DNA from: Acidobacteriota bacterium
Lineage (GTDB): Bacteria > Acidobacteriota > Holophagae > Thermotomaculales > Thermotomaculaceae
Length of the DNA stretch: 9,298 bases
Direction of reading: 5' to 3'
Assembly (NCBI GenBank): GCA_003650445.1
Contig: QMQE01000099.1
Coordinates: forward strand, 1-9,298
The notes below the pieces were generated by a model. It did not search any database. It saw only the letters and a list, made by a program, of their open reading frames with translations, and was not told the origin of the DNA. The translations under genes were made by a program, and so were the position numbers. Below are positions 1 through 6,597 of this stretch, one piece after another (position 1 is the stretch's first letter; each line of letters starts with the position of its first letter).

Positions 1-748
1 ATACCGCCTCAAAGCCGCTTCCGTCAATCCCCCTTGCACGGAGATACTCAAAGGTGGTTTCATCCGGGGCAAAATAACCGTTCTTTCCCCCCATTTCCAC
101 CGTCATATTGGCAAACACAATCCTGTCCGCAATTGTCATCCGGGAAACCGCTTCCCCGGTGAATTCCACTGCCTTGTAAAGCGCGCCGTCGGCACCGATT
201 TTGCCGATGAGGTAAAGCATCAAATCTTTGGCAGTAACACCGGGCTTCGGAACACCGTTGAACACAACCTTGAGGGTGGACGGAACCTTCAGCCAGATTT
301 CACCGGTGGCCCAGATTGCCGCGGCTTCGCTTCTCCCGATTCCGGCGGAAAATGCCCCCACCGCCCCGTAGGAAACAGTGTGTGAATCACTTCCCACAAT
401 CAGCCGGCCGGGCCTTGCAAACCCTTTTTCAATTACCACCTGATGGCAGACTCCGGTATTGATGTCAAAAAAGTTTGGAATATCAAATTTTTCTACGAAA
501 TCCCGGATTTCCTGATGGTTTTTCGCGTATTTTTCGCTGGCGGCGGGGACACAATGATCCAGAATGATCAAAATCTGTTCCCGGTCAAACACCCGGCCCG
601 AACCAATCTGTTTGAATTTTCCGTAAATGGCGGCGGAATTATCATGGCTCATGACGTAATCAGGTTTCACTACGACAATTTCGCCCGGCACCACGGTATT
701 TTTCCCCGCCCGTTCTGCCAGTATCTTTTCCACAAAGGTCTTGCCCAT
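1..748 (-). CDS. leuC: 3-isopropylmalate dehydratase large subunit (LeuC / homoaconitase family), 3' end cut off by window edge
   Basis: Reading leftwards from ATG at 746-748, an open frame of 249 codons runs off the left edge without a stop. The protein begins MGKTFVEKIL and carries hallmarks of the aconitase-like LeuC family: MSHDN (33-37), LDHCVPAA (63-70), NTGVCHQ (97-103) and GSDSHT (119-124), followed by GIGRSE and AIWATGEIW. In this family LeuC pairs with LeuD to isomerise 2- and 3-isopropylmalate in leucine synthesis, using a [4Fe-4S] cluster. The cluster cysteines lie in the C-terminal part, outside this window, so they cannot be checked. Family members of this type are about 420 residues, so some 60% is visible. 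GGAGG precedes the ATG by 4 nt, which fixes the start. The closely related homoaconitase of lysine synthesis cannot be excluded without the rest of the protein and the neighbouring small subunit. The family call is very safe; the exact substrate is less so. Confidence 0.93.
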   Translation of the reverse strand, partial: MGKTFVEKILAERAGKNTVVPGEIVVVKPDYVMSHDNSAAIYGKFKQIGSGRVFDREQILIILDHCVPAASEKYAKNHQEIRDFVEKFDIPNFFDINTGVCHQVVIEKGFARPGRLIVGSDSHTVSYGAVGAFSAGIGRSEAAAIWATGEIWLKVPSTLKVVFNGVPKPGVTAKDLMLYLIGKIGADGALYKAVEFTGEAVSRMTIADRIVFANMTVEMGGKNGYFAPDETTFEYLRARGIDGSGFEAV

Positions 749-802
749 TGTGCCTCCGTTTGTCGGATATTTATTGTCCCTGCCACGAGGGAAATCCCCC
801 TT

Positions 803-834
803 ATCATACACCATCGCGATGGAAAAAAGTGCAA
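803..834 (-). promoter_or_regulatory. candidate leuC promoter
   Basis: On the minus strand TTGCAC (829-834) lies upstream of TATGAT (803-808), which is preceded by TG and sits about 55 bp before the leuC ATG. The 20-bp spacer is longer than the usual 17, so the -35 assignment is weak; the -10 is the better part. The palindrome at 811-822 lies between the two hexamers. Inferred from sequence shape only. Confidence 0.3.
811..822. promoter_or_regulatory. perfect 12-bp palindrome, possible operator upstream of leuC
   Basis: CCATCGCGATGG is a perfect palindrome located 63 bp upstream of the leuC start and just upstream of the best -10-like hexamer. That is where a repressor or activator dimer could bind. 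No regulator gene is visible nearby, and I do not recognise the site as belonging to a known regulator. It could be chance. Confidence 0.35.
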
Positions 835-911
835 GTGAATATGCGTGTGCGTGAAAGAAAAATCACAGAATTGGAACTGGCAGCTTTCCTGGATGGTACT
901 TTCACTCGCAC
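828..911. repeat. GTGCG(T/A)GTG-type repeat with inverted arms in the spacer between the Omp85 gene and leuC
   Basis: The plus strand reads AGTGCAAGTG (828-837) and then GTGCGTGAAAG (847-857). Its near reverse complement, CTTTCACTCGCAC, lies at 899-911, giving an imperfect inverted repeat around a 41-base centre. The same words (AGTGC[A/G]AGTG, then GTGCG[T/C]GAAAGAA and GAATTGG) recur in the same order at 8840-8874. I infer that this is a degenerate dispersed repeat, not coding sequence. A weak hairpin TGCGC-CTGCT-GCGCA (919-933) just after the Omp85 stop has no T-run, so I do not call it a terminator. Confidence 0.45.
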
Positions 912-934
912 TGTCACTGCGCAGCAGGCGCACG

Positions 935-3493
935 CTAAAATGCCCGGCCAATGGAGAAGAGCAGCTTCCAGCGGGACGGAAACGCGCCCTGATCCAGATT
1001 CCATGCCACTTCCACCCGTACCGGGCCCAATGGCGTCTTGAAATGGACACCGAGCCCGGCGTCTTTGATGGCGCTCTGCCAACTGGCATCCGAGGCTTCA
1101 GCCCATACATTGCCCACGTCGGTGAACAGCACCCCGTTCAGGCTGGCACTCAGCGGAAACGTATATTCAGCGTTGAACAAAGCAAGGAAACGCCCGCCCA
1201 TAGGCTTGCCTGTGGAAAATAACGGCCCCGCCTGCTCGAAGGAGCTGATCCGAAGGGAATTAACACCCCCGGAAAAGAACCGCTCCGGCAGCGGTACTGA
1301 GTAATTTTCCAAAGAAGGCGCAGAAATCTGGCCGATGGTCTGGGAAAAGGAGAAGCGGCCGGCAAAAAAGGCTGTTTTCTCCAGTGCTTTCATGAAAAAC
1401 TGTCCCTCCGACAAATCCATTGCCGGTTCCAGTTTTAGAGAAATATAATATCCTTTCGTGGGGTAAAGGAGATTGTCCCGCCGGTCATACAGGAGCTGGG
1501 AATTCAGGGAAACCGTGTAGTTGGGCTGGAGTTCCTTCTCGATTTCCTCGTGGGGGATAGCGACATTTGTCAGGTGGTTTCGCCTTGCCTCCAGTGAGAA
1601 AATTGTGTTGGTAAATTTACCGAAGGTTGTATTGTAACTGACACTGGCACCCCAGCGGGAAAACCGGTAATCGCTCTTGTCTTCCCGTGCCAAAAACACA
1701 GAAGACATAAAATGGTTTTCCCCAGCAATATTGAAATAGGCCTGCTGTCGTTTCGGTGAAACCCGGAAAAGCAGCGTTCCGGTCAATTGCTGGTGGAACA
1801 AGTAGTTCCAGACCAGTGTCGTGGAAAAACGAATCCCCTCATCGGAGTTGATGCCAACACCATACCGAACCGTTTTCAATGATTGTTCCTTGAGGCGGAT
1901 AAACAATGCCAATTTATCCGGCCCTGATTCATACGGAACAACTTCGACTTTCTCAAAAAAACCGGACGCTTCCAATCTGTTCTGTATGGCCTGAATTTCG
2001 TCAACATTGACCAGATCTCCGACTTTAACCCGGATCAGCTTCCTCAGCATCTCATCCCGGATTTTTCGGTTTCCATGATGGTAAATCGCTAAAATTATCC
2101 GTTTACCTCCGGTTTTTACAGAAAAAGTAACCGGTATCCGGTTTCCACTCCGTTTCCCCCGATGAATCGTCACCACAGGGTGATAAAAGCCCTGTTCCCT
2201 GAGCAATTTTTCTATCTTAACGACTGCAGACTGTAATTTTTCACCGGAAAAAGGCTCTCCCTCCACAACCCCCGGGACTGAGGCAATAACACCATTCTCG
2301 CCCCTCAGAGAAACAGGGCCAAACAAAACCCGCCTGCCCTTTTTTACCTCAACCTGGAATGCCTTTGTTTTTTCATCATAATTGAAACTGAAACGGGGAT
2401 GGAGAAACCCCTGCTTTTTAAGCAAGGTACTCAACTCGGTTTCCACCCGGCTCAATTCAATCCGGTTATAGCATTCCGGCTTGGAAACTTTCATCGGTTC
2501 ATCCGATTTTATTTCCACCTTGGAAACCGGAAGTCGAACAGCGTTTTTCACACTGAAAATCACCTGCTGCCCTTCCCTTCGATTTTGTACCTCCGGATGG
2601 CAATACCCTTTTTCCAACAATTTGAAATACAAGCTGCTTTCCGTCACCCGAAGGCTTGCAGCGCTGAGGCCGTTTTCCAGAATGTACTGGAACACCTCTC
2701 CATACTCATCAGGAGTCAGCTTCACGTTCTCCACCACAAACCGATAAGCCTTCCCCTGAGAAACCTTCACTGAAATATCCACACCCGCTGGCACCTGTTT
2801 GACATCCGAGGTGACAACGGCATCATAAAAACGCTGTTTCTTCAGCATTCGTTTCAACCGCCCGATGTCATGCTCCAACTGATTCGCATTAAACCGCTCC
2901 TTCGCGCCCAGGTGAATCACCCTGCGGTAGCGTTTCTTTCCGATAAAATCAAAGCGCCGAATCATCAATGGCTGTCCACACTGCACTCTCACAGTAGGAA
3001 ATGCCAACTCGCCATCGGTGGAAAACTCAACCTTACCCTGTACAGATGCTTTTGGAAACCCGACTTTTCGGTAAAACCCCCTCATATCGACAAGAAAACG
3101 GTTGAATTGCGCCTCTGTAAAGCGTTCCCCCATAGGGTAGAACTCTTTCAGAAAATTACTCAGTTTATTTTTTTTCACGCCGATTTTCCCATCGATCTGC
3201 GGTTTATCAAAATACGGCTGGGGCGCCGTGAGAAAACGAAGGGTAATGCTACCGTCGGCGTTCTTCTCTTTTTCCACCTGGATATCTGAAAACAGCCCCG
3301 TTTTGTATAGGTTATGGATGGAGCGGGAAACCTCAAAGGCATCCAGTGGTTTTCCTGGAAGCACAGTGACCAATGGAAGGAGCCGGGAATCCTCCATTTC
3401 CACTGCTTTCACCGTCTGCCCCCACGAAACAGCACTCAAGAACAGGAAACTTACAACAAGAACACTACGCAACAAAATCCGCCGACTATTCAT
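935..3493 (-). CDS. Omp85 superfamily (BamA/TamA-like) outer membrane protein with extended POTRA region
   Basis: This is an 852-residue protein from ATG 3491-3493, ending in TAG. I chose this start over one 12 codons upstream because GAGGG lies 5 nt before it and because it gives a clean signal peptide (1-25, MNSRRILL... to AVSWG). By eye there are about seven POTRA-like repeats (roughly 26-90, 94-176, 177-248, 249-319, 320-388, 389-464, 465-538). Several show the (K)xGFxxPxV or TGLFSDIQV helix-to-strand pattern. A 16-strand-type barrel follows from about 539. It has the Omp85 landmarks RYGVGINSDEG, NLLYPTKGYY, ERFFSGGVNSLR, LFTDVGNVW, KTPLGPVRVEV and a C-terminal phenylalanine (FSIGRAF). 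Family members fold or export outer membrane proteins. BamA usually has five POTRA domains and TamA three, so this is neither in standard form. The L6 motif, normally [V/L]RG[F/Y], reads LRIS. Three cysteines (172, 298, 341) all lie in the POTRA region. The gene overlaps the thioredoxin-like lipoprotein gene by 8 bp. The family is certain; the substrate is unknown. Confidence 0.93.
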   Translation of the reverse strand: MNSRRILLRSVLVVSFLFLSAVSWGQTVKAVEMEDSRLLPLVTVLPGKPLDAFEVSRSIHNLYKTGLFSDIQVEKEKNADGSITLRFLTAPQPYFDKPQIDGKIGVKKNKLSNFLKEFYPMGERFTEAQFNRFLVDMRGFYRKVGFPKASVQGKVEFSTDGELAFPTVRVQCGQPLMIRRFDFIGKKRYRRVIHLGAKERFNANQLEHDIGRLKRMLKKQRFYDAVVTSDVKQVPAGVDISVKVSQGKAYRFVVENVKLTPDEYGEVFQYILENGLSAASLRVTESSLYFKLLEKGYCHPEVQNRREGQQVIFSVKNAVRLPVSKVEIKSDEPMKVSKPECYNRIELSRVETELSTLLKKQGFLHPRFSFNYDEKTKAFQVEVKKGRRVLFGPVSLRGENGVIASVPGVVEGEPFSGEKLQSAVVKIEKLLREQGFYHPVVTIHRGKRSGNRIPVTFSVKTGGKRIILAIYHHGNRKIRDEMLRKLIRVKVGDLVNVDEIQAIQNRLEASGFFEKVEVVPYESGPDKLALFIRLKEQSLKTVRYGVGINSDEGIRFSTTLVWNYLFHQQLTGTLLFRVSPKRQQAYFNIAGENHFMSSVFLAREDKSDYRFSRWGASVSYNTTFGKFTNTIFSLEARRNHLTNVAIPHEEIEKELQPNYTVSLNSQLLYDRRDNLLYPTKGYYISLKLEPAMDLSEGQFFMKALEKTAFFAGRFSFSQTIGQISAPSLENYSVPLPERFFSGGVNSLRISSFEQAGPLFSTGKPMGGRFLALFNAEYTFPLSASLNGVLFTDVGNVWAEASDASWQSAIKDAGLGVHFKTPLGPVRVEVAWNLDQGAFPSRWKLLFSIGRAF

Positions 3494-3935
3494 GTGCGCC
3501 CTCTCCCATTGCAGCAATCTTTGAAACAAAGGCCAGGGTTTTTCGCACCGTCAGAAACCCCATCCGGCTGTCCAGTGTCCGATGGGCCGCATTCACCGCC
3601 ACAAGGGCGGGAACTGCCCGGATACCAAAAGCCGAAGCCAGTTTACTCCCGGAAGGAATTCCTCCTTCGCGTTTCTCTTCAATATCCAGTTTCACCGGGA
3701 CAAAGGCCGAATTGATTTTTTCAGCCACATCCGGATCAGAAAATGTATTCAGCCGCATCAGCTTACAATACACGCAATTTTTTGAATAAAAATAAAATAA
3801 AATCGGACGCCCGGATTCCTGCTGCACAGAAAGTCCCTTTTCCAGTGAAATCCACCGAACCAGGTCCTTCCCACCGCTGCATCCGATCATCCCTACAAGC
3901 AACAAAGCCATCAACAGGCCACGCATCCATTTCAT
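3486..3935 (-). CDS. thioredoxin-fold lipoprotein with CxxC motif
   Basis: This is a protein of 149 residues from ATG 3933-3935. The N-terminus MKWMRGLLMALLLVGMIGC is a lipoprotein signal with the lipobox cysteine at residue 19, so the mature protein should be lipid-anchored and face the periplasm. The body matches small thioredoxin-like domains: PILFYFYSKNCVYCKLM places the redox pair at Cys54 and Cys57, followed by NTFSDPDV, then FGIRAVPAL with the expected cis-proline at 109. It would reduce, oxidise or isomerise disulfides of envelope proteins; the direction cannot be read from sequence. No good ribosome binding site is visible. An in-frame TTG 12 codons upstream (3971) is an alternative start but would bury the signal peptide. 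The last codons overlap the start of the Omp85 gene (shared ATGAATAG), suggesting coupled translation and a shared job in outer-membrane biogenesis. That functional link is an inference. Confidence 0.85.
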   Translation of the reverse strand: MKWMRGLLMALLLVGMIGCSGGKDLVRWISLEKGLSVQQESGRPILFYFYSKNCVYCKLMRLNTFSDPDVAEKINSAFVPVKLDIEEKREGGIPSGSKLASAFGIRAVPALVAVNAAHRTLDSRMGFLTVRKTLAFVSKIAAMGEGAHE

Positions 3936-3992
3936 GGGCAACAGTTTATCATTTTGAGCTCTTATTTCCAATACGTCCGAACCATTGGGCTC

Positions 3993-4104
3993 GAATGAAA
4001 AATGATGAATGTCGAATTTTGAATGAAGGAAGGACCACGGAAAAAGGACACTCTACTCTTAACTTATCTTCAATTTAACATTCAGCATTCATAATTCAGC
4101 ATTC
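3993..4104. repeat. imperfect inverted, MITE-like intergenic repeat
   Basis: The spacer between btuC and the thioredoxin-like gene has GAATG/TGAATG words on the plus strand at 3993-4027. Matching words lie on the minus strand at 4077-4104, where ATTCAGCATTC occurs twice as a direct repeat (4080-4090 and 4094-4104). The two arms form a degenerate inverted repeat of about 110 bp around an AC/CT-rich centre. There is no reading frame inside it. It could act as a transcript-end hairpin for the B12 operon or be a relic of a small non-autonomous element; neither is shown. No clear promoter for the downstream pair could be picked out in this spacer. Confidence 0.5.
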
Positions 4105-4110
4105 CACCGA

Positions 4111-5076
4111 TCAGCGCTGAAGCGTTGAGCGGCGGGACAGGAGCCAGAGAAAGAACGGAGCGCCGATGAGGGCGGTGATTACGCCTGTGGGGATGGTGAC
4201 GGGAAAAAGTACGGTACGGCCGATGGTATCGCAGACAGCAAGCATCAGGCCTCCGGCTGCCATGGTCATGGGTACCAGCCGCCGGTGGACGGCGGTGCCC
4301 AGTTTGAGGCGGACCATGTGGGGCACAACAATTCCCACAAAACCGATGGGGCCGGTAAACGCAATCGTGGCCGCCACCGCCGCGCTGACAAGGGTGATGA
4401 GAATCAGTTTGAACCGGCGAACATCCAATCCCCGGCTGGCAGCCATGTCATCTCCGAGGATGGAGAGATCCAGCCCCGGCGACAGCCAAAGAAGGGCTGC
4501 CAGAAGGCCCGCAAATGCCGCCCCGGTTAATACCACCGACAACGTCCCCGCATTTCCGATGCCGCCGAGAAGCCAGCGGGTTATCTGGAACACTTCATAC
4601 TGGGCTGCCACATACTGGGAAAACATGATGACACTGGCAAAAAGAAAATTCACTGCTACACCGGCGAGGAGAATGGTTTCAGCCTGTACCATTCGCCTTC
4701 TAAAGGCAAAGGACATGACCAGCAGTGCCGAACAGAGCGCCCCGGCAAAGGCAAAGACCGGTACAGCGGCGCCGCTGCCGCCGGGATGGACAAACACAAT
4801 AAAAACCACAGCACCGAATGCTGCCCCGGAGGAAATCCCCAGTGTGTAAGGTGTTGCAAGCGGGTTTCTGAACAGCGCCTGAAAAGAGAGCCCGCCCCCC
4901 GCCAGCACCCCTCCCGCAAAGAGTGCCGTTAATACGACCGGCAGACGGATATCCCATAAAATGTGCCGGTTCACTGCTTCGGATAAGTGTCCGATGAGGG
5001 GAATCGGGAAAAAGAACGGCAATAGCAGTGTCAATGCCGTAAGGACTGAAATCCCGACAAAATACCGGAATTTCAT
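4111..5076 (-). CDS. btuC: vitamin B12 ABC transporter permease (FecCD/BtuC family)
   Basis: This 321-residue, very hydrophobic protein is of normal length for the FecCD/BtuC family, which has about ten membrane helices. Family landmarks are FRNPLATPYTLGISSGAAFGA split across 69-89, the cytoplasmic coupling segment GPIGFVGIVVPHMVRL (242-257) that contacts the ATPase, and CDTIGRTV...IPTGVITALIGAPFF near the C-terminus. Two copies would form the inner-membrane channel that takes substrate from BtuF. The family also includes siderophore and haem permeases. The B12 assignment rests on the cobalamin riboswitch and BtuB-like receptor heading the operon. The start overlaps the ATPase stop as ATGA (5073-5076), typical of translational coupling, with GGAG about 9 nt upstream. 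It is the last gene of the operon. A 10-bp palindrome, TCAGCGCTGA (4111-4120), covers its stop codon but has no T-run. Confidence 0.93.
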   Translation of the reverse strand: MKFRYFVGISVLTALTLLLPFFFPIPLIGHLSEAVNRHILWDIRLPVVLTALFAGGVLAGGGLSFQALFRNPLATPYTLGISSGAAFGAVVFIVFVHPGGSGAAVPVFAFAGALCSALLVMSFAFRRRMVQAETILLAGVAVNFLFASVIMFSQYVAAQYEVFQITRWLLGGIGNAGTLSVVLTGAAFAGLLAALLWLSPGLDLSILGDDMAASRGLDVRRFKLILITLVSAAVAATIAFTGPIGFVGIVVPHMVRLKLGTAVHRRLVPMTMAAGGLMLAVCDTIGRTVLFPVTIPTGVITALIGAPFFLWLLSRRSTLQR

Positions 5077-5786
5077 GGCTGGTCTCCATCTCCGTTGCTG
5101 TAAATGAGAAACCGGAATTCCGGTTCTAACAGGGAAGCGGGGTCAAATTCCCCGATTTTTTTCCCCCCTTTCAAGGCCACTATCCGGTCGCAAAGTCTGG
5201 CCATTTCAGCGGTATTGTGGGATACCATGAGAAAGAGGTGGCGACCCTCTTTTTTCAACGAGGCGAGGGTTGCCACAAAGGCCTCCGCGCGGAAGGGGTC
5301 TAAGTGGGATGTGGGTTCATCAAGGAGCACAATGGGCGTATCCTGTGCCAGCGCGGCGGCAACGAGAACCCGCTGCAACTCCCCGCCGCTCAAGGTGGCA
5401 ACCTGTCGGGTTTTCAAATGGGAAATTCCCATTTGGCAAAGTATAGCCTCAAAGTCCGGCACCGGGCCGCGTTTTGGCGCCATTCCCCGGTAGGGAAAAC
5501 GGGAAAGGCGGAGCAGTTCGATGACAGTGAAGGGAATGACGGTTTCCACAATCTGCGGCACATAGGAAACCAGCCTCGCAACCTGACGGCTGGAAAGTTC
5601 CGCGAGATTCTGTCCGTCCAGACCAATTTTCCCGGAAAAATCCCGGAGAATCCCTGCCACTAAACGGAGCAGAGTTGTTTTCCCGGAGCCATTTGGCCCG
5701 ACAATGCCGATAAATTCCCCTGACTTCGCGCTGAAATCAACGGAGTTTAATATGTTTCGGTAGCGAAGCTGTTGAATGCTCAGCAT
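5073..5786 (-). CDS. btuD: vitamin B12 ABC transporter ATP-binding protein (FecE/BtuD family)
   Basis: This is a 237-residue ABC ATPase with every core motif intact: Walker A GPNGSGKT (30-37), Q-loop glutamine in YVPQ (78), signature LSGGE (132-136), Walker B IVLLDEP (152-158), D-loop SHLD (160-163) and H-loop His180 (MVSHN). Two copies would power the BtuC dimer from the cytoplasmic face. ATG 5784-5786 is supported by AAGGA about 10 nt upstream and by MLSIQQLRYR, the usual first beta strand of such domains. This places its first 16 or so codons inside the 3' end of btuF (50-bp overlap in another frame). It then overlaps btuC by 4 bp. On sequence alone it could serve an iron-chelate importer; riboswitch and receptor context point to corrinoids. 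Confidence 0.93.
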   Translation of the reverse strand: MLSIQQLRYRNILNSVDFSAKSGEFIGIVGPNGSGKTTLLRLVAGILRDFSGKIGLDGQNLAELSSRQVARLVSYVPQIVETVIPFTVIELLRLSRFPYRGMAPKRGPVPDFEAILCQMGISHLKTRQVATLSGGELQRVLVAAALAQDTPIVLLDEPTSHLDPFRAEAFVATLASLKKEGRHLFLMVSHNTAEMARLCDRIVALKGGKKIGEFDPASLLEPEFRFLIYSNGDGDQP

Positions 5787-6585
5787 AAGCTTTCAGTATC
5801 CTTTTCAAAATTGGCAGCAGTTGAAACACCATGGGGCCGGGGTGCATCATCCGCGCCCCATACACATTGAAAGCCGCATTGTTCCGGCACGCTTTAAGGA
5901 ATGAAAACGGCACTTTCCGGCAGTCTGTCAACGCCTCTTTTTTCTCCGACAGCAGAATGATGATGTCCGGCGCGGTGGCAAGCAACCCCTCCCGGGACAA
6001 CGCGGGATAGGCAACTTTTGATTGCACCGCGTTTTTCGCTCCGATTTCAGGGAGCAGGTTGCCGTAAAAAGAATTGGCAGAAACATAAGTCCGTGGTGAC
6101 GCCAGGCCGCCCGGACTGGTAACCAGCAGCACGGACGGTTTCGGCCCTTTTTTCTTTTTTGCCGATTCCAGCATAGCTTTCAGCTCTGCCACCCGCTTTT
6201 TTGCGAGTTCCGCTTTCCCCAGCACTTGTCCCACCCGCTGATAGCTTGAAAGCACCTCATTCAGCGTGTTGATTTTCAGATATTCTACCGGAATTCCGGC
6301 GTCTTCAACCGGTTTCAGCCGGGTTTCCACTCCGTGATACGCCAGCACCAGCCCCGGTTTCAGCCGCAGCACCGCTTCCACGTTCAAATCGTACATGCCA
6401 CCGAGCCTTGTTACGGAAATCCCCGCCGGTACCACGCCGTAGCGGGTAATGCCCACAAGGCGGTTCGCCGAACCCAGATCCACCACCATGTCGGTCACAG
6501 AGGGCAGGAGGGACACAATCCCCCCTGCCATTCCCTGCGCACAGATCAAAAAAACAAGGGCGGAAATCCGGCAAAATCGCTTCAA
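5737..6585 (-). CDS. btuF: periplasmic cobalamin-binding protein (BtuF-like, helical backbone binding protein)
   Basis: This 282-residue protein starts at TTG 6583-6585. The rare start is supported by GGAGGG (6590-6595) only 4 nt upstream and because it alone yields a signal peptide (MKRFCRISALVFLICAQGMA, about 20 residues). The mature part opens with GGIVSLLPSVTDMVVDLG and RLVGITRYG, then VTRLGGMYDLNVEAVLRLKPGLVLAY. This is the N-terminal lobe signature of BtuF/FhuD-type binding proteins, followed by a linker helix rich in lysine (about 120-146) and a second lobe from SVLLVTSPGG (151). It would capture corrinoid released by BtuB and hand it to BtuCD. It begins 12 bp after the btuB stop and its C-terminal 16 or so residues overlap the ATPase gene. 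Ligand specificity is inferred from context; related proteins bind siderophores or haem. Confidence 0.92.
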   Translation of the reverse strand: MKRFCRISALVFLICAQGMAGGIVSLLPSVTDMVVDLGSANRLVGITRYGVVPAGISVTRLGGMYDLNVEAVLRLKPGLVLAYHGVETRLKPVEDAGIPVEYLKINTLNEVLSSYQRVGQVLGKAELAKKRVAELKAMLESAKKKKGPKPSVLLVTSPGGLASPRTYVSANSFYGNLLPEIGAKNAVQSKVAYPALSREGLLATAPDIIILLSEKKEALTDCRKVPFSFLKACRNNAAFNVYGARMMHPGPMVFQLLPILKRILKAYAEHSTASLPKHIKLR

Positions 6586-6589
6586 TATT

Positions 6590-6595
6590 CCCTCC
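6590..6595 (-). promoter_or_regulatory. Shine-Dalgarno site fixing the TTG start of btuF
   Basis: GGAGGG on the minus strand sits 4 nt before TTG 6583-6585 and inside the 12-bp gap after the btuB stop. The next in-frame ATG is 18 codons downstream and would remove the signal peptide, so the TTG is the credible start. Confidence 0.75.
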
Positions 6596-6597
6596 GT

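Noticed and set aside
443..838. Plus-strand frame of 131 codons opposite the leuC start
   Set aside because: It is antisense to a confidently identified LeuC coding region and runs on into repeat DNA; no domain is seen.
919..933. Hairpin TGCGC-CTGCT-GCGCA after the Omp85 stop as a rho-independent terminator
   Set aside because: The stem is only 5 bp and no T-run follows, so it does not meet the usual form.
3494..3529. Twelve-codon N-terminal extension of the Omp85 protein (MFQRLLQWERAH)
   Set aside because: The start at 3493 has a ribosome binding site at the right distance and gives a proper signal peptide; the extension would spoil it.
4166..4849. Long plus-strand open frame of 227 codons opposite btuC
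   Set aside because: It lies entirely antisense to a clear FecCD permease, is rich in Ala, Arg, Thr and Pro as expected of an antisense shadow, and has no known motif.
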